DNA of 64,000 nucleotides from Myxococcus sp. CA023 (GCF_010998615.1 NZ_JAAEAH010000024.1:37173-101172), one strand, 5' to 3'; shown: positions 7,434 through 16,558, counted from the stretch's first letter. Made by a program: numbers and translations. The notes: generated by a model from the letters alone, not told the origin.

Positions 7434-9482
7434 TCATGCGCCCCCGTGCGTCGTGACGGTGCGGGGCCAGTGGACGGTGAAGGTGGTGCCCTGGTCCCGG
7501 TTGGAGCGGACCTCCACGTGCCCCCCGTGTGCGCCGACAATCTGGCTGACGATGTAGAGCCCCAGGCCCAGGCTGCGTTTCTTCCTCGCGGCGTCCTGTA
7601 GTGGCGCGGTTGCGGGCATGTTCTTGAACGGGTCGAACAGGCGCGGCATCAGCTCGGACGCAATCGGCTCGCCGGTGTTGTGGACCTTCAGCACCACCTC
7701 ACTCGCCTCTCCGCGCACCGTGACACACACCGGTCTGTCTTCCTGGCCATGCTGGAGGGCGTTGGCCACCAGGTTGCCCAGCACCTGTGACACGCGGTCC
7801 GGGTCCCAGTTCCCTCGGGTGTCTCCGCTCGCCTCGAACACCAGCGAGCGCTCCGGGGCGCTGACCCGGAGCTCTTCCAGCGTCGCCTGGCATACCTCCA
7901 CGAAGTCCATGGGCTGGCGGGCCACTGGAAGCCCCCCGCCCAGGCGGGTGCGGGCGAAGTCGAGGATGTCCGTAATCATGCGCCCCATGCGCGCGGTGGC
8001 CTTGCGGATGCGGTCCACGGCGCGGCGCTCGGGTGGCGCCAGGTCCTCGGCCCGCGTCAATTGGAAGGCCGAGGCGCTGATGGCGTTGAGCGGGTTGCGC
8101 AGGTCGTGTCCCAACACCGCCATGAGTTGTTCCCGGAAGTCCACCGCCCGCTGGAGCACGGCCTCGGCCCGCTTGTGGTGGGAGACATCCACCACCGTGC
8201 AGCTCAAGCCCAGCACCCCTTGGTCGGGCGTGCGGACCGGGTGGAAGCTGGCCTGGAAGGTCCGGGCATCTCCAGGGATGGTGAACTCGACGGCGTCCAC
8301 GGGTTCACCTGTCTCAATCATGCGGCGGAACATGGGCTCGAACGTGCCCACGGCCGTCACGGGGGCCATCTCCTGGAAGCGGCGGCCCAGGTGGGCTTCC
8401 GGCGAGTGGCCATCGATGTCCGCCATGGCCTGGTTGATGCGCACGAAGCGCAACTCCCGGTCCAGCAGGGCGATGCCCATCGGGGTGGAGGCCAGCAGCG
8501 CGTCCAGTTGCGCCAGCGAGCGCTGGGCGTCCGCGTGGGCCTGGCGCTCGCGGGTCCGGAGCCGGGCCTGCACCAGGTGAGCGGTGGCTCGCTGCGCCAT
8601 GGTCCGGAACAAGAGGGTGTCCGGCTCGGAGAAGACGAAGGCGGTGCGCGAGCTCATGTACGCCATGCCCAGGAGTTGGTCGCCATCCAGCAGGGGCACG
8701 CCGTACACGGCGCGCAACCCTTCCTGCTTCAGCGTGGGCAGCGCCACGCGAGGGTCCGTGGACGCTGAGCGCAGCGTCAGGGGCTGTCGCTGGCGGAGCA
8801 CCTCGCCCACGAATCCTTCCTCCCGCTCCAGCGACACGCCGAGCGCCTCGTCCGCGCCCAGGCCCACCGCGGCGCGCACCACCAGCGCGTCGCCTTCCAC
8901 CAGCACCAACGCCGCCGAGTCGACCGAGAGCGCGGACTCCACCAGGACGGTGAGCAGTCGCGAGGGGAGGCTGGCCATGGAAGGGCTGTCCAGCGTGGCC
9001 TGCGTCATCCGGTCCAGTGCCTGGAGGATGCGCTGCCGCCCCTGGGAGAAGGACGTCACCGTCCGGGTGACAATCCGGTCCAGCGAGTCCTCCATCCGCT
9101 CCAACTCGCCCGGCGCGGGGTAGGCCGCTTCGGCTTCCATCCTGTGGAGGATGCACTTGCGCAGGAGCGCGTACTCGGACGCCACCTGGCCCAGGTCGAA
9201 GCCGGCGTCCAGCCGGGACATCGCGTGCTCGTCCGGCACCGTGGTGAGGATTTCGTCCGGGCCGTGGTCGATGAGGTCCGCGAGCATGTTGAGCAACTGG
9301 GGCATGTGGTCCAGCAGCCACGAAGGCTGCGCCACGTGCCCCACGTGAAACGTTCGCATGGCCCGCTGCCAGTCCTCCAGCACCTCCGCCTGGTGGGCGC
9401 GCAGGAACTCCGCCGTCTTGAGCGTCCGAGCCCCGGAGGCCTCCTTGTCGCCCGCTGTGCGTGACTCTGTCTCCAGCATCAC
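7434..9482 (-). CDS. Sensor histidine kinase (RsbRD_N-GAF-PAS-HisKA-HATPase)
   Basis: A 682-residue soluble kinase with no membrane segments. In order: an RsbRD-type N-terminal helical domain (about 25-150, '[17 protein letters not shown]'), a GAF domain (about 180-310), a PAS domain (about 325-430, '[20 protein letters not shown]'), HisKA with the phosphoacceptor His in '[10 protein letters not shown]' (near residue 459), and HATPase_c with N-box '[10 protein letters not shown]', F-box 'RLFDPFKN' and G2-box '[12 protein letters not shown]'. All catalytic motifs are intact. No response regulator is adjacent, so it is an orphan kinase. It starts MMLETES; the second Met is an alternative. It closely resembles the degenerate kinase at 41206-42684 in its HisKA-HATPase half. 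Confidence 0.9.
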   Translation of the reverse strand: MMLETESRTAGDKEASGARTLKTAEFLRAHQAEVLEDWQRAMRTFHVGHVAQPSWLLDHMPQLLNMLADLIDHGPDEILTTVPDEHAMSRLDAGFDLGQVASEYALLRKCILHRMEAEAAYPAPGELERMEDSLDRIVTRTVTSFSQGRQRILQALDRMTQATLDSPSMASLPSRLLTVLVESALSVDSAALVLVEGDALVVRAAVGLGADEALGVSLEREEGFVGEVLRQRQPLTLRSASTDPRVALPTLKQEGLRAVYGVPLLDGDQLLGMAYMSSRTAFVFSEPDTLLFRTMAQRATAHLVQARLRTRERQAHADAQRSLAQLDALLASTPMGIALLDRELRFVRINQAMADIDGHSPEAHLGRRFQEMAPVTAVGTFEPMFRRMIETGEPVDAVEFTIPGDARTFQASFHPVRTPDQGVLGLSCTVVDVSHHKRAEAVLQRAVDFREQLMAVLGHDLRNPLNAISASAFQLTRAEDLAPPERRAVDRIRKATARMGRMITDILDFARTRLGGGLPVARQPMDFVEVCQATLEELRVSAPERSLVFEASGDTRGNWDPDRVSQVLGNLVANALQHGQEDRPVCVTVRGEASEVVLKVHNTGEPIASELMPRLFDPFKNMPATAPLQDAARKKRSLGLGLYIVSQIVGAHGGHVEVRSNRDQGTTFTVHWPRTVTTHGGA

Positions 9483-9710
9483 CGGCCTCCCGAGGCCCTG
9501 GGCCGCCCACTCCGCCGTTCACTTCCATTCTGGGGACGATGGCGCCTGCGTGCCTCGTCCCACCGTCGCTGGATGGGGGCCCGGTGGACGCCACCCCGGG
9601 CGGCACGGCGGCGCACTGTCCGCTCGGACGTCCAACTTCGGGCGCTTGCCACCGTGTCCGTGCGCTGTGGAGCTGTGGGCCCGCACGGGCTCGGTTAGGG
9701 TGTCTGCAAG

Positions 9711-10673
9711 ATGCGCACGCTCCTGCTGACCCGCTCCGACGTCTCCCGCAACCTGCAGGCTCCTCTCTTGCTGGAGGACATGCGAGAGGCCTTCCGCACC
9801 GACGCCCTGGCACGCACCGTGGCACCGCAGCGCGCCCGGGCCCCCCTCCATGCCGAGGGCACCGCCCTGGTGCTGTTCCCCGGCAGCCTGCCCTCCATCC
9901 CCGCCTACTCCGTGAAGGTGCACGCGAAGTTCCCCGGCCAGTCGCCGGCGATTCGAGGCGTGGTGCACCTGCACGACGTTGCTACCGGCGAGGTGATGGC
10001 GGTGATGGACGCCGGCCACCTGACGGCGGTGCGCACGGGCGTGGTGGGCGCGCTGTCGGCGGACGTGCTGGCGCGGCCGGACGCGAGCCGGGTGGCGCTC
10101 ATCGGCGCGGGCCGGCAGGCGGTGTTGCAGCTCAAGTCGTTGCGGCTGGTGCGCTCGCTGACGCATGTGCGGGTGTTCGACACGGCGCCGGAGCGCTCGC
10201 TCGCCTTCGCCACGCGCATGTACCAGGAGTTGAACCTGCCGGTGCGGATGGCGGAGTCCATGGAGGAGGCCGTCTCCGACGCGGACATCATCGTGACGGC
10301 GACGTGGAGCCGTCACCCCTTCCTGCACCCCGGCATGGTGCGGCCGGGCACGCACATCATCGCGCTGGGCGCGGACGAGCCGGGCAAGGCCGAGCTGTCC
10401 GCGGAGCTGCTCCGTCAGTCCCGGTTCGTCGTCGACCACCGGGGCCTGGCGGTGTCCACCGGCGCCGCGGGCGCGGTGGGGCTGGGTGAGGAGTCCATCC
10501 ACGCGGATCTGGGCGAGGTGCTGGCCGGCCTGAAGTCCGGGCGCACGTCCGAGGAGGACGTCACCGTCTTCGCGGCGGTGGGACTGCCCTTCCAGGACCT
10601 GGCGGCGGCCTGGCACGTCTACCAGTCGGCCCAGGGCGACGACGCCGTGAGCGGGGTGGACTTCGACGCATGA
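9711..10673 (+). CDS. Ornithine cyclodeaminase / mu-crystallin family protein
   Basis: A 320-residue NAD(P)-dependent enzyme of the OCD/mu-crystallin family. Visible: substrate-loop region 'YSVKVHAKFPGQSPAIRGVVHL', 'DAGHLTAVRTGVVGALSADVLA', the Rossmann motif 'VALIGAGRQA' (about 127-136), 'DADIIVTATWSRHPFL', and 'IIALGADEPGKAEL', where the Asp corresponds to the catalytic Asp. Family members convert ornithine to proline, reduce cyclic ketimines, or oxidise alanine-type substrates; the substrate cannot be assigned here. Its last four bases (ATGA, 10670-10673) are the start of the UMF1 transporter, so the two are translationally coupled, suggesting the transporter moves the substrate or product. 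Confidence 0.9.
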   Translation: MRTLLLTRSDVSRNLQAPLLLEDMREAFRTDALARTVAPQRARAPLHAEGTALVLFPGSLPSIPAYSVKVHAKFPGQSPAIRGVVHLHDVATGEVMAVMDAGHLTAVRTGVVGALSADVLARPDASRVALIGAGRQAVLQLKSLRLVRSLTHVRVFDTAPERSLAFATRMYQELNLPVRMAESMEEAVSDADIIVTATWSRHPFLHPGMVRPGTHIIALGADEPGKAELSAELLRQSRFVVDHRGLAVSTGAAGAVGLGEESIHADLGEVLAGLKSGRTSEEDVTVFAAVGLPFQDLAAAWHVYQSAQGDDAVSGVDFDA

Positions 10674-12058
10674 GGCACAGGGTGCTGGGGCTCCTGTCGC
10701 GCATCGGCCTGACGCGGCCTACGCTGCGCGCGTGGGCGATGTACGACTGGGCGAACTCAGCCTTCATCACCACCGTCGTCACGGTGGTGTTCCCGCTCTA
10801 CTACGCCTCCGTGGCGGCGCAGGGACTGCCGCGAGAGGTCGCCACCAGCCGCTTCGCCACCGCCACCGCGGTGGCGCTGAGCGTGGTGGCGGTGCTGTCA
10901 CCGGTCCTGGGGGCGCTGAGCGACCGGGCCGGACGCATCAAGCACATGCTGGGCATCTTCGCGGGCCTGGGCATGGTGTCCACGCTGGCGCTGGCCACGG
11001 TGGGCCCGGGTGACTGGGAATGGGGCCTGCTGCTCTTCGGTCTGGGCAACGTGGGCGTGACGGGCAGCATCGTCTTCGCGGACGCGCTCTTGCGGCACAT
11101 CGCCCGGGACGACGAACTGGACCGTGTGTCCACCGCGGGCTACGCGCTGGGCTACCTGGGCGGCGGTCTGCTGCTGGCCGCGCAACTGGTGCTGCTGATG
11201 AAGCCCCAGTGGTTCGGACTGGCGGACGCGGGGGCCGCCTCGCGCGTGGCCTTCGCCTCCGTGGCGGTGTGGTGGGCCCTCTTCTCGGTGCCCCTCTTCC
11301 GGCGCATCCCCGAGCCGAAACCGGACGTGTCCATCCAACGTCCCCCGCTGTCCCTGCGCGGCATCTTCACGCAACTGGCGGGCACGCTGGGCGGGCTGCG
11401 CCAGCACCGTCAGGCCTTCCTGCTGCTGGTGGCCTATCTGCTCTACAGCGACGGCATCGGCACCATCATCCGCTTGTCCACGCTGTACGGGACGGAGTTG
11501 GGCATTGGCCGGGGCGCGCTGATTGGTGCGTTGCTGATGACGCAGGTGGTGGGTGTGCCGTGCGCGGTGCTGTTCGGCCGGGCCGCGGGGCGGGTGGGGG
11601 TGAAGCGCGCGCTGATGTTCGCCCTGTCGGTGTACGTGGGGGTGACGTTCCTGGGCTACTTCATGCGCACGCCGGTGCACTTCTTCGCGCTCGCGTTGCT
11701 GGTGGGCATGGTGCAGGGCGGCAGTCAGGCCTTGAGCCGTTCGCTCTTCGCGCAGATGGTGCCCCGGGACAGGGCGGCGGAGTTCTTCGGCCTCTTCAGC
11801 GTCTTCGAGAAGGTCACCGCGGTGGCGGGCCCGCTGGTGTTCGCGGCCACGGTGGAGCTGACGGGCTCCAGCCGGCAGGCGGTGCTGTCCCTGCTCTTCT
11901 TCTTCGTGTCGGGCGCGGCGGTGCTGTCCCGCGTGGACGTGGCCGCGGGGCGACGCGCGGCCCGCGAGGCGGAGGCGCGTGCCGGATGGCGCGGCGACGG
12001 TGCACCGGAGGCCGCCGCTGCCCCGGAGGGCGCGCCGGACGCGAGCCGCGGCGTCTGA
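10670..12058 (+). CDS. UMF1-family MFS transporter (Atg22-like)
   Basis: A 462-residue integral membrane protein with about 12 hydrophobic segments. It carries the UMF1/Atg22 opening 'LRAWAMYDWANSAFITTVVTVVFPLYY' (the YDWANSAF signature), MFS loop 'GALSDRAGRIKHMLGIF' (motif A-like, cytoplasmic loop 2-3), and 'GSQALSRSLFAQMVPRDRAAEFFGLFSVFEK' in the second half. Yeast Atg22 exports amino acids from the vacuole; bacterial substrates are mostly unknown. The coupling to an amino-acid-metabolising enzyme upstream (four-base overlap) supports amino acid or derivative export. The C-terminal 35 residues are an Ala/Glu/Arg-rich cytoplasmic tail. Confidence 0.88.
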   Translation: MRHRVLGLLSRIGLTRPTLRAWAMYDWANSAFITTVVTVVFPLYYASVAAQGLPREVATSRFATATAVALSVVAVLSPVLGALSDRAGRIKHMLGIFAGLGMVSTLALATVGPGDWEWGLLLFGLGNVGVTGSIVFADALLRHIARDDELDRVSTAGYALGYLGGGLLLAAQLVLLMKPQWFGLADAGAASRVAFASVAVWWALFSVPLFRRIPEPKPDVSIQRPPLSLRGIFTQLAGTLGGLRQHRQAFLLLVAYLLYSDGIGTIIRLSTLYGTELGIGRGALIGALLMTQVVGVPCAVLFGRAAGRVGVKRALMFALSVYVGVTFLGYFMRTPVHFFALALLVGMVQGGSQALSRSLFAQMVPRDRAAEFFGLFSVFEKVTAVAGPLVFAATVELTGSSRQAVLSLLFFFVSGAAVLSRVDVAAGRRAAREAEARAGWRGDGAPEAAAAPEGAPDASRGV

Positions 12059-12062
12059 GCCG

Positions 12063-12227
12063 TCAGTGCTTCGTGGGCGGGATTTCCCGGGGCGCGGAGA
12101 AGAGGCTGTCCCGCCCGTGGTTGAGCACGACTTCTCCGCCCACGACTTCACGCACGTCCGCCAGGGACACCGCGAAGTCCTGCCGGCGGATGAGGCCCTT
12201 CTCCACGATGAGTTCATCCCCCGTCAT
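12063..12227 (-). CDS. Small hypothetical protein, start possibly frameshifted
   Basis: Fifty-four codons from ATG 12227, encoding 'MTGDELIVEKGLIRRQDFAVSLADVREVVGG' style sequence (split here at the conserved-looking core) and ending PPTKH. The pattern resembles a small PRC-barrel or SH3-like regulatory protein, but I cannot assign it. The in-frame sequence continues sensibly upstream (VVRKSGRIVE) without a start codon. An ATG at 12262-12264 with a strong GGGGGAGG ribosome site lies one base out of frame: removing one A at 12258 would give MFVVRKSGRIVEMTG and a 66-residue protein. Either the gene carries a frameshift, or the sequence has a one-base error. Convergent with the transporter. Confidence 0.5.
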   Translation of the reverse strand: MTGDELIVEKGLIRRQDFAVSLADVREVVGGEVVLNHGRDSLFSAPREIPPTKH

Positions 12228-12507
12228 CTCGACGATGCGTCCGGATTTCCGAACGACTGAACATGGTTGCCTCCCCCAGGGCGGTCCGTGGAGCCCCGTG
12301 CGCGAAAGCTGGCTTTCACCCCGCAAGCCGGCAGCGGACAGGCGGGGCGCCGCACCGGTGAAGCCCGCGTGAGACGCACGGCGAGCAGGCGCCCGGTCAG
12401 GGCGCCCGTGGGTGCCTGCCTGGCTGCCCGGCGTTCCACCCGTGCGGGGCTCTGGCCCGGGTGGCCGCCCGCCAGGATGTGGCCATCTTCGCCCCTGGGA
12501 GGTGCAT

Positions 12508-12801
12508 ATGGTCGTTGGTTTCTTGGCGTCGCGGCCGGGGCGGTGGCTCCGCATCGTGACGGGCGCTGGGATGGTGGTGGGCGGACTGGCGGCAGGGACG
12601 TCGCGAGGCGCGGCGGTGGCGCTCGTGGGCCTGGGTCCCCTGGTGGCCGCGGCCCTGGACTGGGTGCCCACGGCGGCGCTCTTCGGTCTGCCCATGGACG
12701 GCCCGACGCTGCGGCGCGAGCTGGGTGTGTCCGACGAGGCGTCGTTGTTGGAGGGCTTCCCTCGCGCGTCCATGCGGGACGTCTCGCCGACGCTTCACTG
12801 A
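12508..12801 (+). CDS. DUF2892-like (YgaP membrane-domain) small protein
   Basis: A 97-residue protein starting MVVGFLASRPGRWLRIVTG, with two hydrophobic segments ('TGAGMVVGGLAAG' and 'VALVGLGPLVAAALDWVPTAALFG') and a soluble tail of about 35 residues. This is the fold of DUF2892, the membrane module found on YgaP rhodanese and as free small proteins. ATG 12508 has GGGAGG seven bases upstream, a strong ribosome site. No partner gene is adjacent. Function unknown. A hairpin follows the stop. Confidence 0.7.
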   Translation: MVVGFLASRPGRWLRIVTGAGMVVGGLAAGTSRGAAVALVGLGPLVAAALDWVPTAALFGLPMDGPTLRRELGVSDEASLLEGFPRASMRDVSPTLH

Positions 12802-12804
12802 GCA

Positions 12805-12826
12805 AAGGCCCGCGGCGTCGGGCCTT
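12805..12826. terminator. Bidirectional hairpin
   Basis: AAGGCCCG (12805-12812) and CGGGCCTT (12819-12826) form a perfect 8-bp stem with a six-base loop. It sits four bases after the stop of the DUF2892-like gene and just past the stop of the convergent NmrA-like gene. Confidence 0.65.
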
Positions 12827-12832
12827 GGGGGC

Positions 12833-13753
12833 TCATGGGGAGACGGGCTCCGCGGCGGCATGGGGCCACGCGGGAGAAGTCAGGGCGCTCCAGTCCTGTC
12901 CGCGCGCCCAGTCCTCGAAGGTGTGCCAACGGACCTCCGGGAAGCGGTGCCGCAGCGTGAGGACGTCCGCCTGGTAGCCCTTGCGGTCCAGCCACTCGTA
13001 CATGGCGGCCAGGTCCTCGCTGCGCTCGCGGATGTAGTCCAGCGGAAGCTGCTCGTAGTGGATGCGGTGGCCGCTCACCATGGACAGCAGCCCGGCGGCC
13101 TGCTGGCCCGTCACCTCGTCGGAGGCCACCTCGATGCGTTGTTCCTCGAAGCGCTCCGGCTCCTCCATGACGCGGACGGAGAAGGCAGCGAGGTTCTCCA
13201 GGGCCACCATCTGCAGGCCGCGCGTGGGCGACAGGCCCATGGCGAGCACGCCCGCCTTCAACCCCTCTTCGAACATGCCGCTGGTGAAGTTCTCCATGAA
13301 GAAGGTGGGCCCGAGGATGGTGTAGGGCAGGCCGCTGCTGCGCACGTGCATCTCGATGCGGTGCTTGCTGTCGAAGTGGGGGATGCCCGTCAGGCGGTCC
13401 GCTCCGGCCACCGACGAGTAGACGTAGTGCTGTACGCGCGCGAGCCGGGCCGCATCCGCCAGGTTCTTCCCGTGGCGGACCTCCGCCTGCACGCCGCCCG
13501 GGCCAAAGGGCGTGGCGGTGGCGAACATGGTGTCCATGTCCTGGGCCGCTTGGGCGATGGAGTCCAGGTCGTCGTAGTCCCCGACGACCAGCTCGGCGCC
13601 GAGCGACTCGAGCTCGCGGGCGGTGGGGGAGTCCGGGTGGTGGATGAAGGCGGTGACGCGGTGGCCGCGCTGCAAGAGCTTCCGCGCGACGGCACCCCCC
13701 TGCTGGCCAGTGGCGCCGGTAACGAGCACGGAGCGTGAGAAACCCATGGGCAT
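12833..13753 (-). CDS. NmrA-like NAD(P)-binding protein
   Basis: A 306-residue atypical short-chain dehydrogenase of the NmrA/isoflavone-reductase type. It opens with the dinucleotide-binding strand 'RSVLVTGATGQQGGAVARKLL' (GxxGxxG at residues 11-17), followed by 'ELVVGDYDDLDSI', 'HYVYSSVAGADR', 'FDSKHRIEMHVRSSGLPYTILGPTFFMEN'. The catalytic Tyr-x3-Lys of classical SDRs is replaced by a single Lys (SKH), as in NmrA-type redox sensors and in quinone or flavonoid reductases. Start ATG 13753 has GAGGTG upstream; the in-frame extension upstream is not family-like. Its role, sensor of NADP(H) or reductase, cannot be separated here. Confidence 0.88.
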   Translation of the reverse strand: MPMGFSRSVLVTGATGQQGGAVARKLLQRGHRVTAFIHHPDSPTARELESLGAELVVGDYDDLDSIAQAAQDMDTMFATATPFGPGGVQAEVRHGKNLADAARLARVQHYVYSSVAGADRLTGIPHFDSKHRIEMHVRSSGLPYTILGPTFFMENFTSGMFEEGLKAGVLAMGLSPTRGLQMVALENLAAFSVRVMEEPERFEEQRIEVASDEVTGQQAAGLLSMVSGHRIHYEQLPLDYIRERSEDLAAMYEWLDRKGYQADVLTLRHRFPEVRWHTFEDWARGQDWSALTSPAWPHAAAEPVSP

Positions 13754-13981
13754 GTGTGCACCTCGTGACGTCAGATGTTCGGAAGTTGGGGATGACGGAC
13801 GCCGCTGGCGAGCACACCGTGGGGGCATCGAGCCTCACGGACAGGGGTTGCCGGGCGGCCGGGCCAGCAGGCGGCCTGGGCGTCTGCCGCGCTACCGCGT
13901 CGTTCCGAAGACGCTTTGGGGCGCTCGGTGCCTGCTTGGGGGCGGCGCCTTCTTTTTGGAAATGTCATGGTCCTGCCCACG

Positions 13982-14596
13982 ATGAGCAAGCGTGACAAGC
14001 TTCAGGACTCCGAGCTGGTGGCGGCCGCCCGGGAACTCGGCGCGGAGTTGGCGCGCTTCGAGTCCCAGGCCGAGCAGCTCGAGAAGGCGCCACTTCAATC
14101 CGAGAAGCACCTGGAGCGCGCGTCGGCGATGCTGCAGGGGCTGGCGGACCTGGATGAGCAGCTCCGGGGGCGGGTGACAGCGCTGGTGGGGGCCATCTCG
14201 AAGGTGAGAGATCGGCAGCAGGCGCAAGCTGAGGCCATCCACCTGCGTGCGCAGGAGCTCCAGCGGCGCACCGAGGTCTTCAAGGACCTGCTCGTGCGCT
14301 ACGGCGCCCTGGGACAGAACGCGGGCGAGCTGAACGTGCAGATGCAGCAGTTCGCGCAGCAGCGGCAGGCGGCGAAGACGCCGGAGGAGAACGCCGCGCT
14401 GGCGGGGACCTTCCAGGCGCTTCAGGAGCGAATGTCCCTGGTCGCGGACGAGGCCCATTCTCTGGCACAGGCCGCGGAGGAACAGGCGTTCCTCGACGTG
14501 GCCCGGCAGGCGGACTCACTGCGTCAGCAGTTGTTGTCGGCGCGGAACAAGATGTCGCTGTTGCAGAAGAGCTTCGGCGGCGGGGCGGCTAGCTGA
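13982..14596 (+). CDS. Coiled-coil protein of unknown function
   Basis: A 204-residue, highly charged, almost entirely helical protein (MSKRDKLQDSELVAAARELG at the start; long Gln/Glu/Ala/Leu heptads through 'DLDEQLRGRVTALVGAISKVRDRQQAQAEAIHL' style helices). No signal peptide, membrane segment or enzyme motif. I do not recognise the family. ATG 13982 is chosen by the typical N-terminus; an in-frame ATG at 13967 has a weak GGAAA upstream and may be used instead. Its 3' end overlaps the convergent DUF2203 gene by eight bases. Confidence 0.75.
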   Translation: MSKRDKLQDSELVAAARELGAELARFESQAEQLEKAPLQSEKHLERASAMLQGLADLDEQLRGRVTALVGAISKVRDRQQAQAEAIHLRAQELQRRTEVFKDLLVRYGALGQNAGELNVQMQQFAQQRQAAKTPEENAALAGTFQALQERMSLVADEAHSLAQAAEEQAFLDVARQADSLRQQLLSARNKMSLLQKSFGGGAAS

Positions 14597-14990
14597 GGTA
14601 CGTGGGGGCGAAGTCGTCCGGGCTTTCGATGGGGCGCCGTCCCGAGAAGCCGTCGAGCAGGGCGTGCCAGTGGGAGACGGCGGGGTCTCCGAAGCGCCAG
14701 CACAGGTAGACCTGCTCGCCGCTCCGGTGCGCGCGGAAGTCCACGAGGCCGTCCGCGCCCTTGATTTCCAGGCCCATCTCCTGGAGTTGGAGGAGCTCGC
14801 CGCGGATGCGCTCGAGGAGGGTGTCGCGCTCGTCGCGCAGGGAGGCCAGGCTCGGGTCGTTGGGGCTGGGCGCGGCGCCCAGCTCATCCGCGAGCTGCTG
14901 GGCACGCTCCACCCACGGGCGGACCCGCTCGAAGGTGCGCGTCAACAGCGGCACCAGCCGATTGGCTTCTTCCACGCTGAAGTAACGCAT
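14589..14990 (-). CDS. DUF2203 family protein
   Basis: A 133-residue DUF2203 protein: 'RYFSVEEANRLVPLLTRTFERV' at the start, a central coiled-coil helix pair, 'LQEMGLEIKGADGLVDFRAHRSG' and 'VYLCWRFGDPAVSHWHALLDGFSGRRPI'. The family is small, cytoplasmic and uncharacterised. ATG 14990 gives the family-typical start; two further in-frame ATGs upstream (codons MLGG and MPYR) are possible, and the best GGGGGA abuts the chosen ATG, so the start is uncertain. Convergent with and overlapping the coiled-coil gene by eight bases. Confidence 0.85.
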   Translation of the reverse strand: MRYFSVEEANRLVPLLTRTFERVRPWVERAQQLADELGAAPSPNDPSLASLRDERDTLLERIRGELLQLQEMGLEIKGADGLVDFRAHRSGEQVYLCWRFGDPAVSHWHALLDGFSGRRPIESPDDFAPTYLS

Positions 14991-15119
14991 TCCCCCGAGC
15001 ATGCATCGATAGGGCATGCGCCCGCTACTGTCCCGGCGCGCGGGGGACGTCAGCGTGTCGCCCATTCAGCGCTGGGTTGTGTCACGCGTGGACAAACTGG
15101 CGCTATCTATGGGTGTCAT

Positions 15120-15584
15120 ATGTGTATGGGAATGCGGTCAAGGTTCGTAGGGTCGCAGATTGGATGTTGGCTATTCGTTCCGCTCTGCCTGATGTTGCTT
15201 TCGGGCTGTGTGTTGTCGCGGACGCCTCGGCCCGCGAAGGCGCCGCCCGAAGAAGCGGCTCGCTACCGATTTCCCGTTGTGCTTCCCACCGATGGGCAGC
15301 ACGTCTTGCCAGGAGCGATTGCCGCTGCCGTCGCGTTCGCCATGGAAGACTTTCTCCCGCTGGGCGCACAGCCGCGTCGAGGCGCTACTCCCACGGAGGT
15401 TTGTGCCTCCCAGCGCCAGTCTTACGACGTGACAACTGTTCCTGGGGCGAATGCCGTGGTCTTCGTCAGCTTCTCAGCCCGGCCGGACGCCTGCCGCGAC
15501 ATGGAAGGACCGCCCCTGTCGGACGTTCCCATCGTCTACGCGGTGGATACGACCACGTGGCTCATCCTCTCCGTGCAGAAGTAG
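15120..15584 (+). CDS. Hypothetical lipoprotein
   Basis: A 154-residue predicted lipoprotein: a basic start (MRSRF), hydrophobic core 'CWLFVPLCLMLLSGC' with lipobox LLSGC, then a mature part of about 120 residues with two further Cys (in 'TEVCASQ' and 'PDACRDM') likely to form a disulfide. The mature part looks like a small beta-rich domain ('YDVTTVPGANAVVFVSFSA', 'VPIVYAVDTTTWLILSVQK'). I do not recognise the family. Three in-frame ATGs (15120, 15126, 15132) are possible starts and none has a good ribosome site. The residue after the lipobox Cys is Val, which does not specify inner-membrane retention by the E. coli Asp rule. Confidence 0.65.
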   Translation: MCMGMRSRFVGSQIGCWLFVPLCLMLLSGCVLSRTPRPAKAPPEEAARYRFPVVLPTDGQHVLPGAIAAAVAFAMEDFLPLGAQPRRGATPTEVCASQRQSYDVTTVPGANAVVFVSFSARPDACRDMEGPPLSDVPIVYAVDTTTWLILSVQK

Positions 15585-15610
15585 CGTGGCCCGCGCGAGC
15601 CGCCTCCTCG

Positions 15611-16558
15611 CTATCGGCCGCGCAGCAGGGATGCGTGATTGTCGCCCAGCCAGCGCTGGGCTGTGTCACGCAACGGGAACAGGGCTTCGCGCTCGCGGAA
15701 GGCCGGCGTGTGCTCGGGCGCACAGCGCCCCTCGTTGCTCGTGCCGTCGTCGAGGTCCGCGTGCAACATCGCGTGGAAGACGAGGTAGTCCACCACGAAC
15801 GCGGGCACATGCGGCCGGTCCAGCGCTGGATGGATTCGAATCTCCCTCAACCGCGCGTCGTAGCCGCCCACGTGGATGCTGCGCCGCTTCGTGCCGGCCG
15901 GCTTGCGCGCCCACCCCACGTCCACTTGCACCCGGCCATCGAACCAACTCGCGTTGAGCCGGGCGAAGACGGCTTGCAAGTCGAAGCAGCGGCCCCGAGT
16001 GCGCAGCGGCTTCCCCGGCCGCCGCTCCCGGCGGACCCGCTCGTTGCGCTCGTGCGCGTAGGACTCCAGCACCTCGCCTGCCTGCGCATCCGCTCGGCCC
16101 GCATACGCCGCCATGGCCTGCACCACCGCGTCCGGCGCTTCCAGGAAGAGGTGGTGGATGCGCAGCCGCAGCCCCTCCTCACCCCGGCGGAAGCTCACCA
16201 GAGTGGCTCGGTTGTCCGTGAGCCGTAGGTGAACCGGCAAGCCAAGAATCGAAGACAACCGCCGTGCCAGGTCCGCCGCCAGCGGCAGGGCTTCCTCGCG
16301 CGCGGGGAGTCGGCTTTCCGGCACGCTGCTCGCGCGCTGCTCCGTCGCCAGTGGCAACGCTTCCTCACGCTCATGCACGGGACGCCGGTCCTCCACGCCA
16401 GTGCTTACAGGCCGCTCCGCCGCCAGTGGCCGCGCTTCCTCACGCGCCGGAAGCCTGCGCTGCACGCTGGTGCTGGCGCGCGACTCCGTCTCCACGTCCG
16501 CGCGCTCGGGCGCCGCCGTGTCGAACAAGCCCAGCTGTGAGGTCGGGGGCGAGGGCAT
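15611..16558 (-). CDS. SprT-like zinc-metalloprotease-fold protein with altered active site
   Basis: A 315-residue protein. Residues 170-310 resemble the SprT/WSS1-like fold: 'FDLQAVFARLNASWFDGRV', 'RSIHVGGYDARLREIRIHPALD', then 'PAFVVDYLVFHAMLHADLDD'. In active metalloproteases the last block is HExxH; here it reads H262-A-M-L-H266, so the general-base Glu is missing while both zinc-ligand His remain. Residues 20-100 hold three imperfect repeats built on 'RLPAREEARPLAAE' and similar, forming a disordered linker. N-terminal 'QLGLFD' is a short motif worth noting. It may be a non-catalytic peptide or DNA binder. Nothing in the neighbourhood (endonuclease V upstream, same strand, 118 bases) proves a DNA-repair role. 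Confidence 0.75.
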   Translation of the reverse strand: MPSPPTSQLGLFDTAAPERADVETESRASTSVQRRLPAREEARPLAAERPVSTGVEDRRPVHEREEALPLATEQRASSVPESRLPAREEALPLAADLARRLSSILGLPVHLRLTDNRATLVSFRRGEEGLRLRIHHLFLEAPDAVVQAMAAYAGRADAQAGEVLESYAHERNERVRRERRPGKPLRTRGRCFDLQAVFARLNASWFDGRVQVDVGWARKPAGTKRRSIHVGGYDARLREIRIHPALDRPHVPAFVVDYLVFHAMLHADLDDGTSNEGRCAPEHTPAFREREALFPLRDTAQRWLGDNHASLLRGR

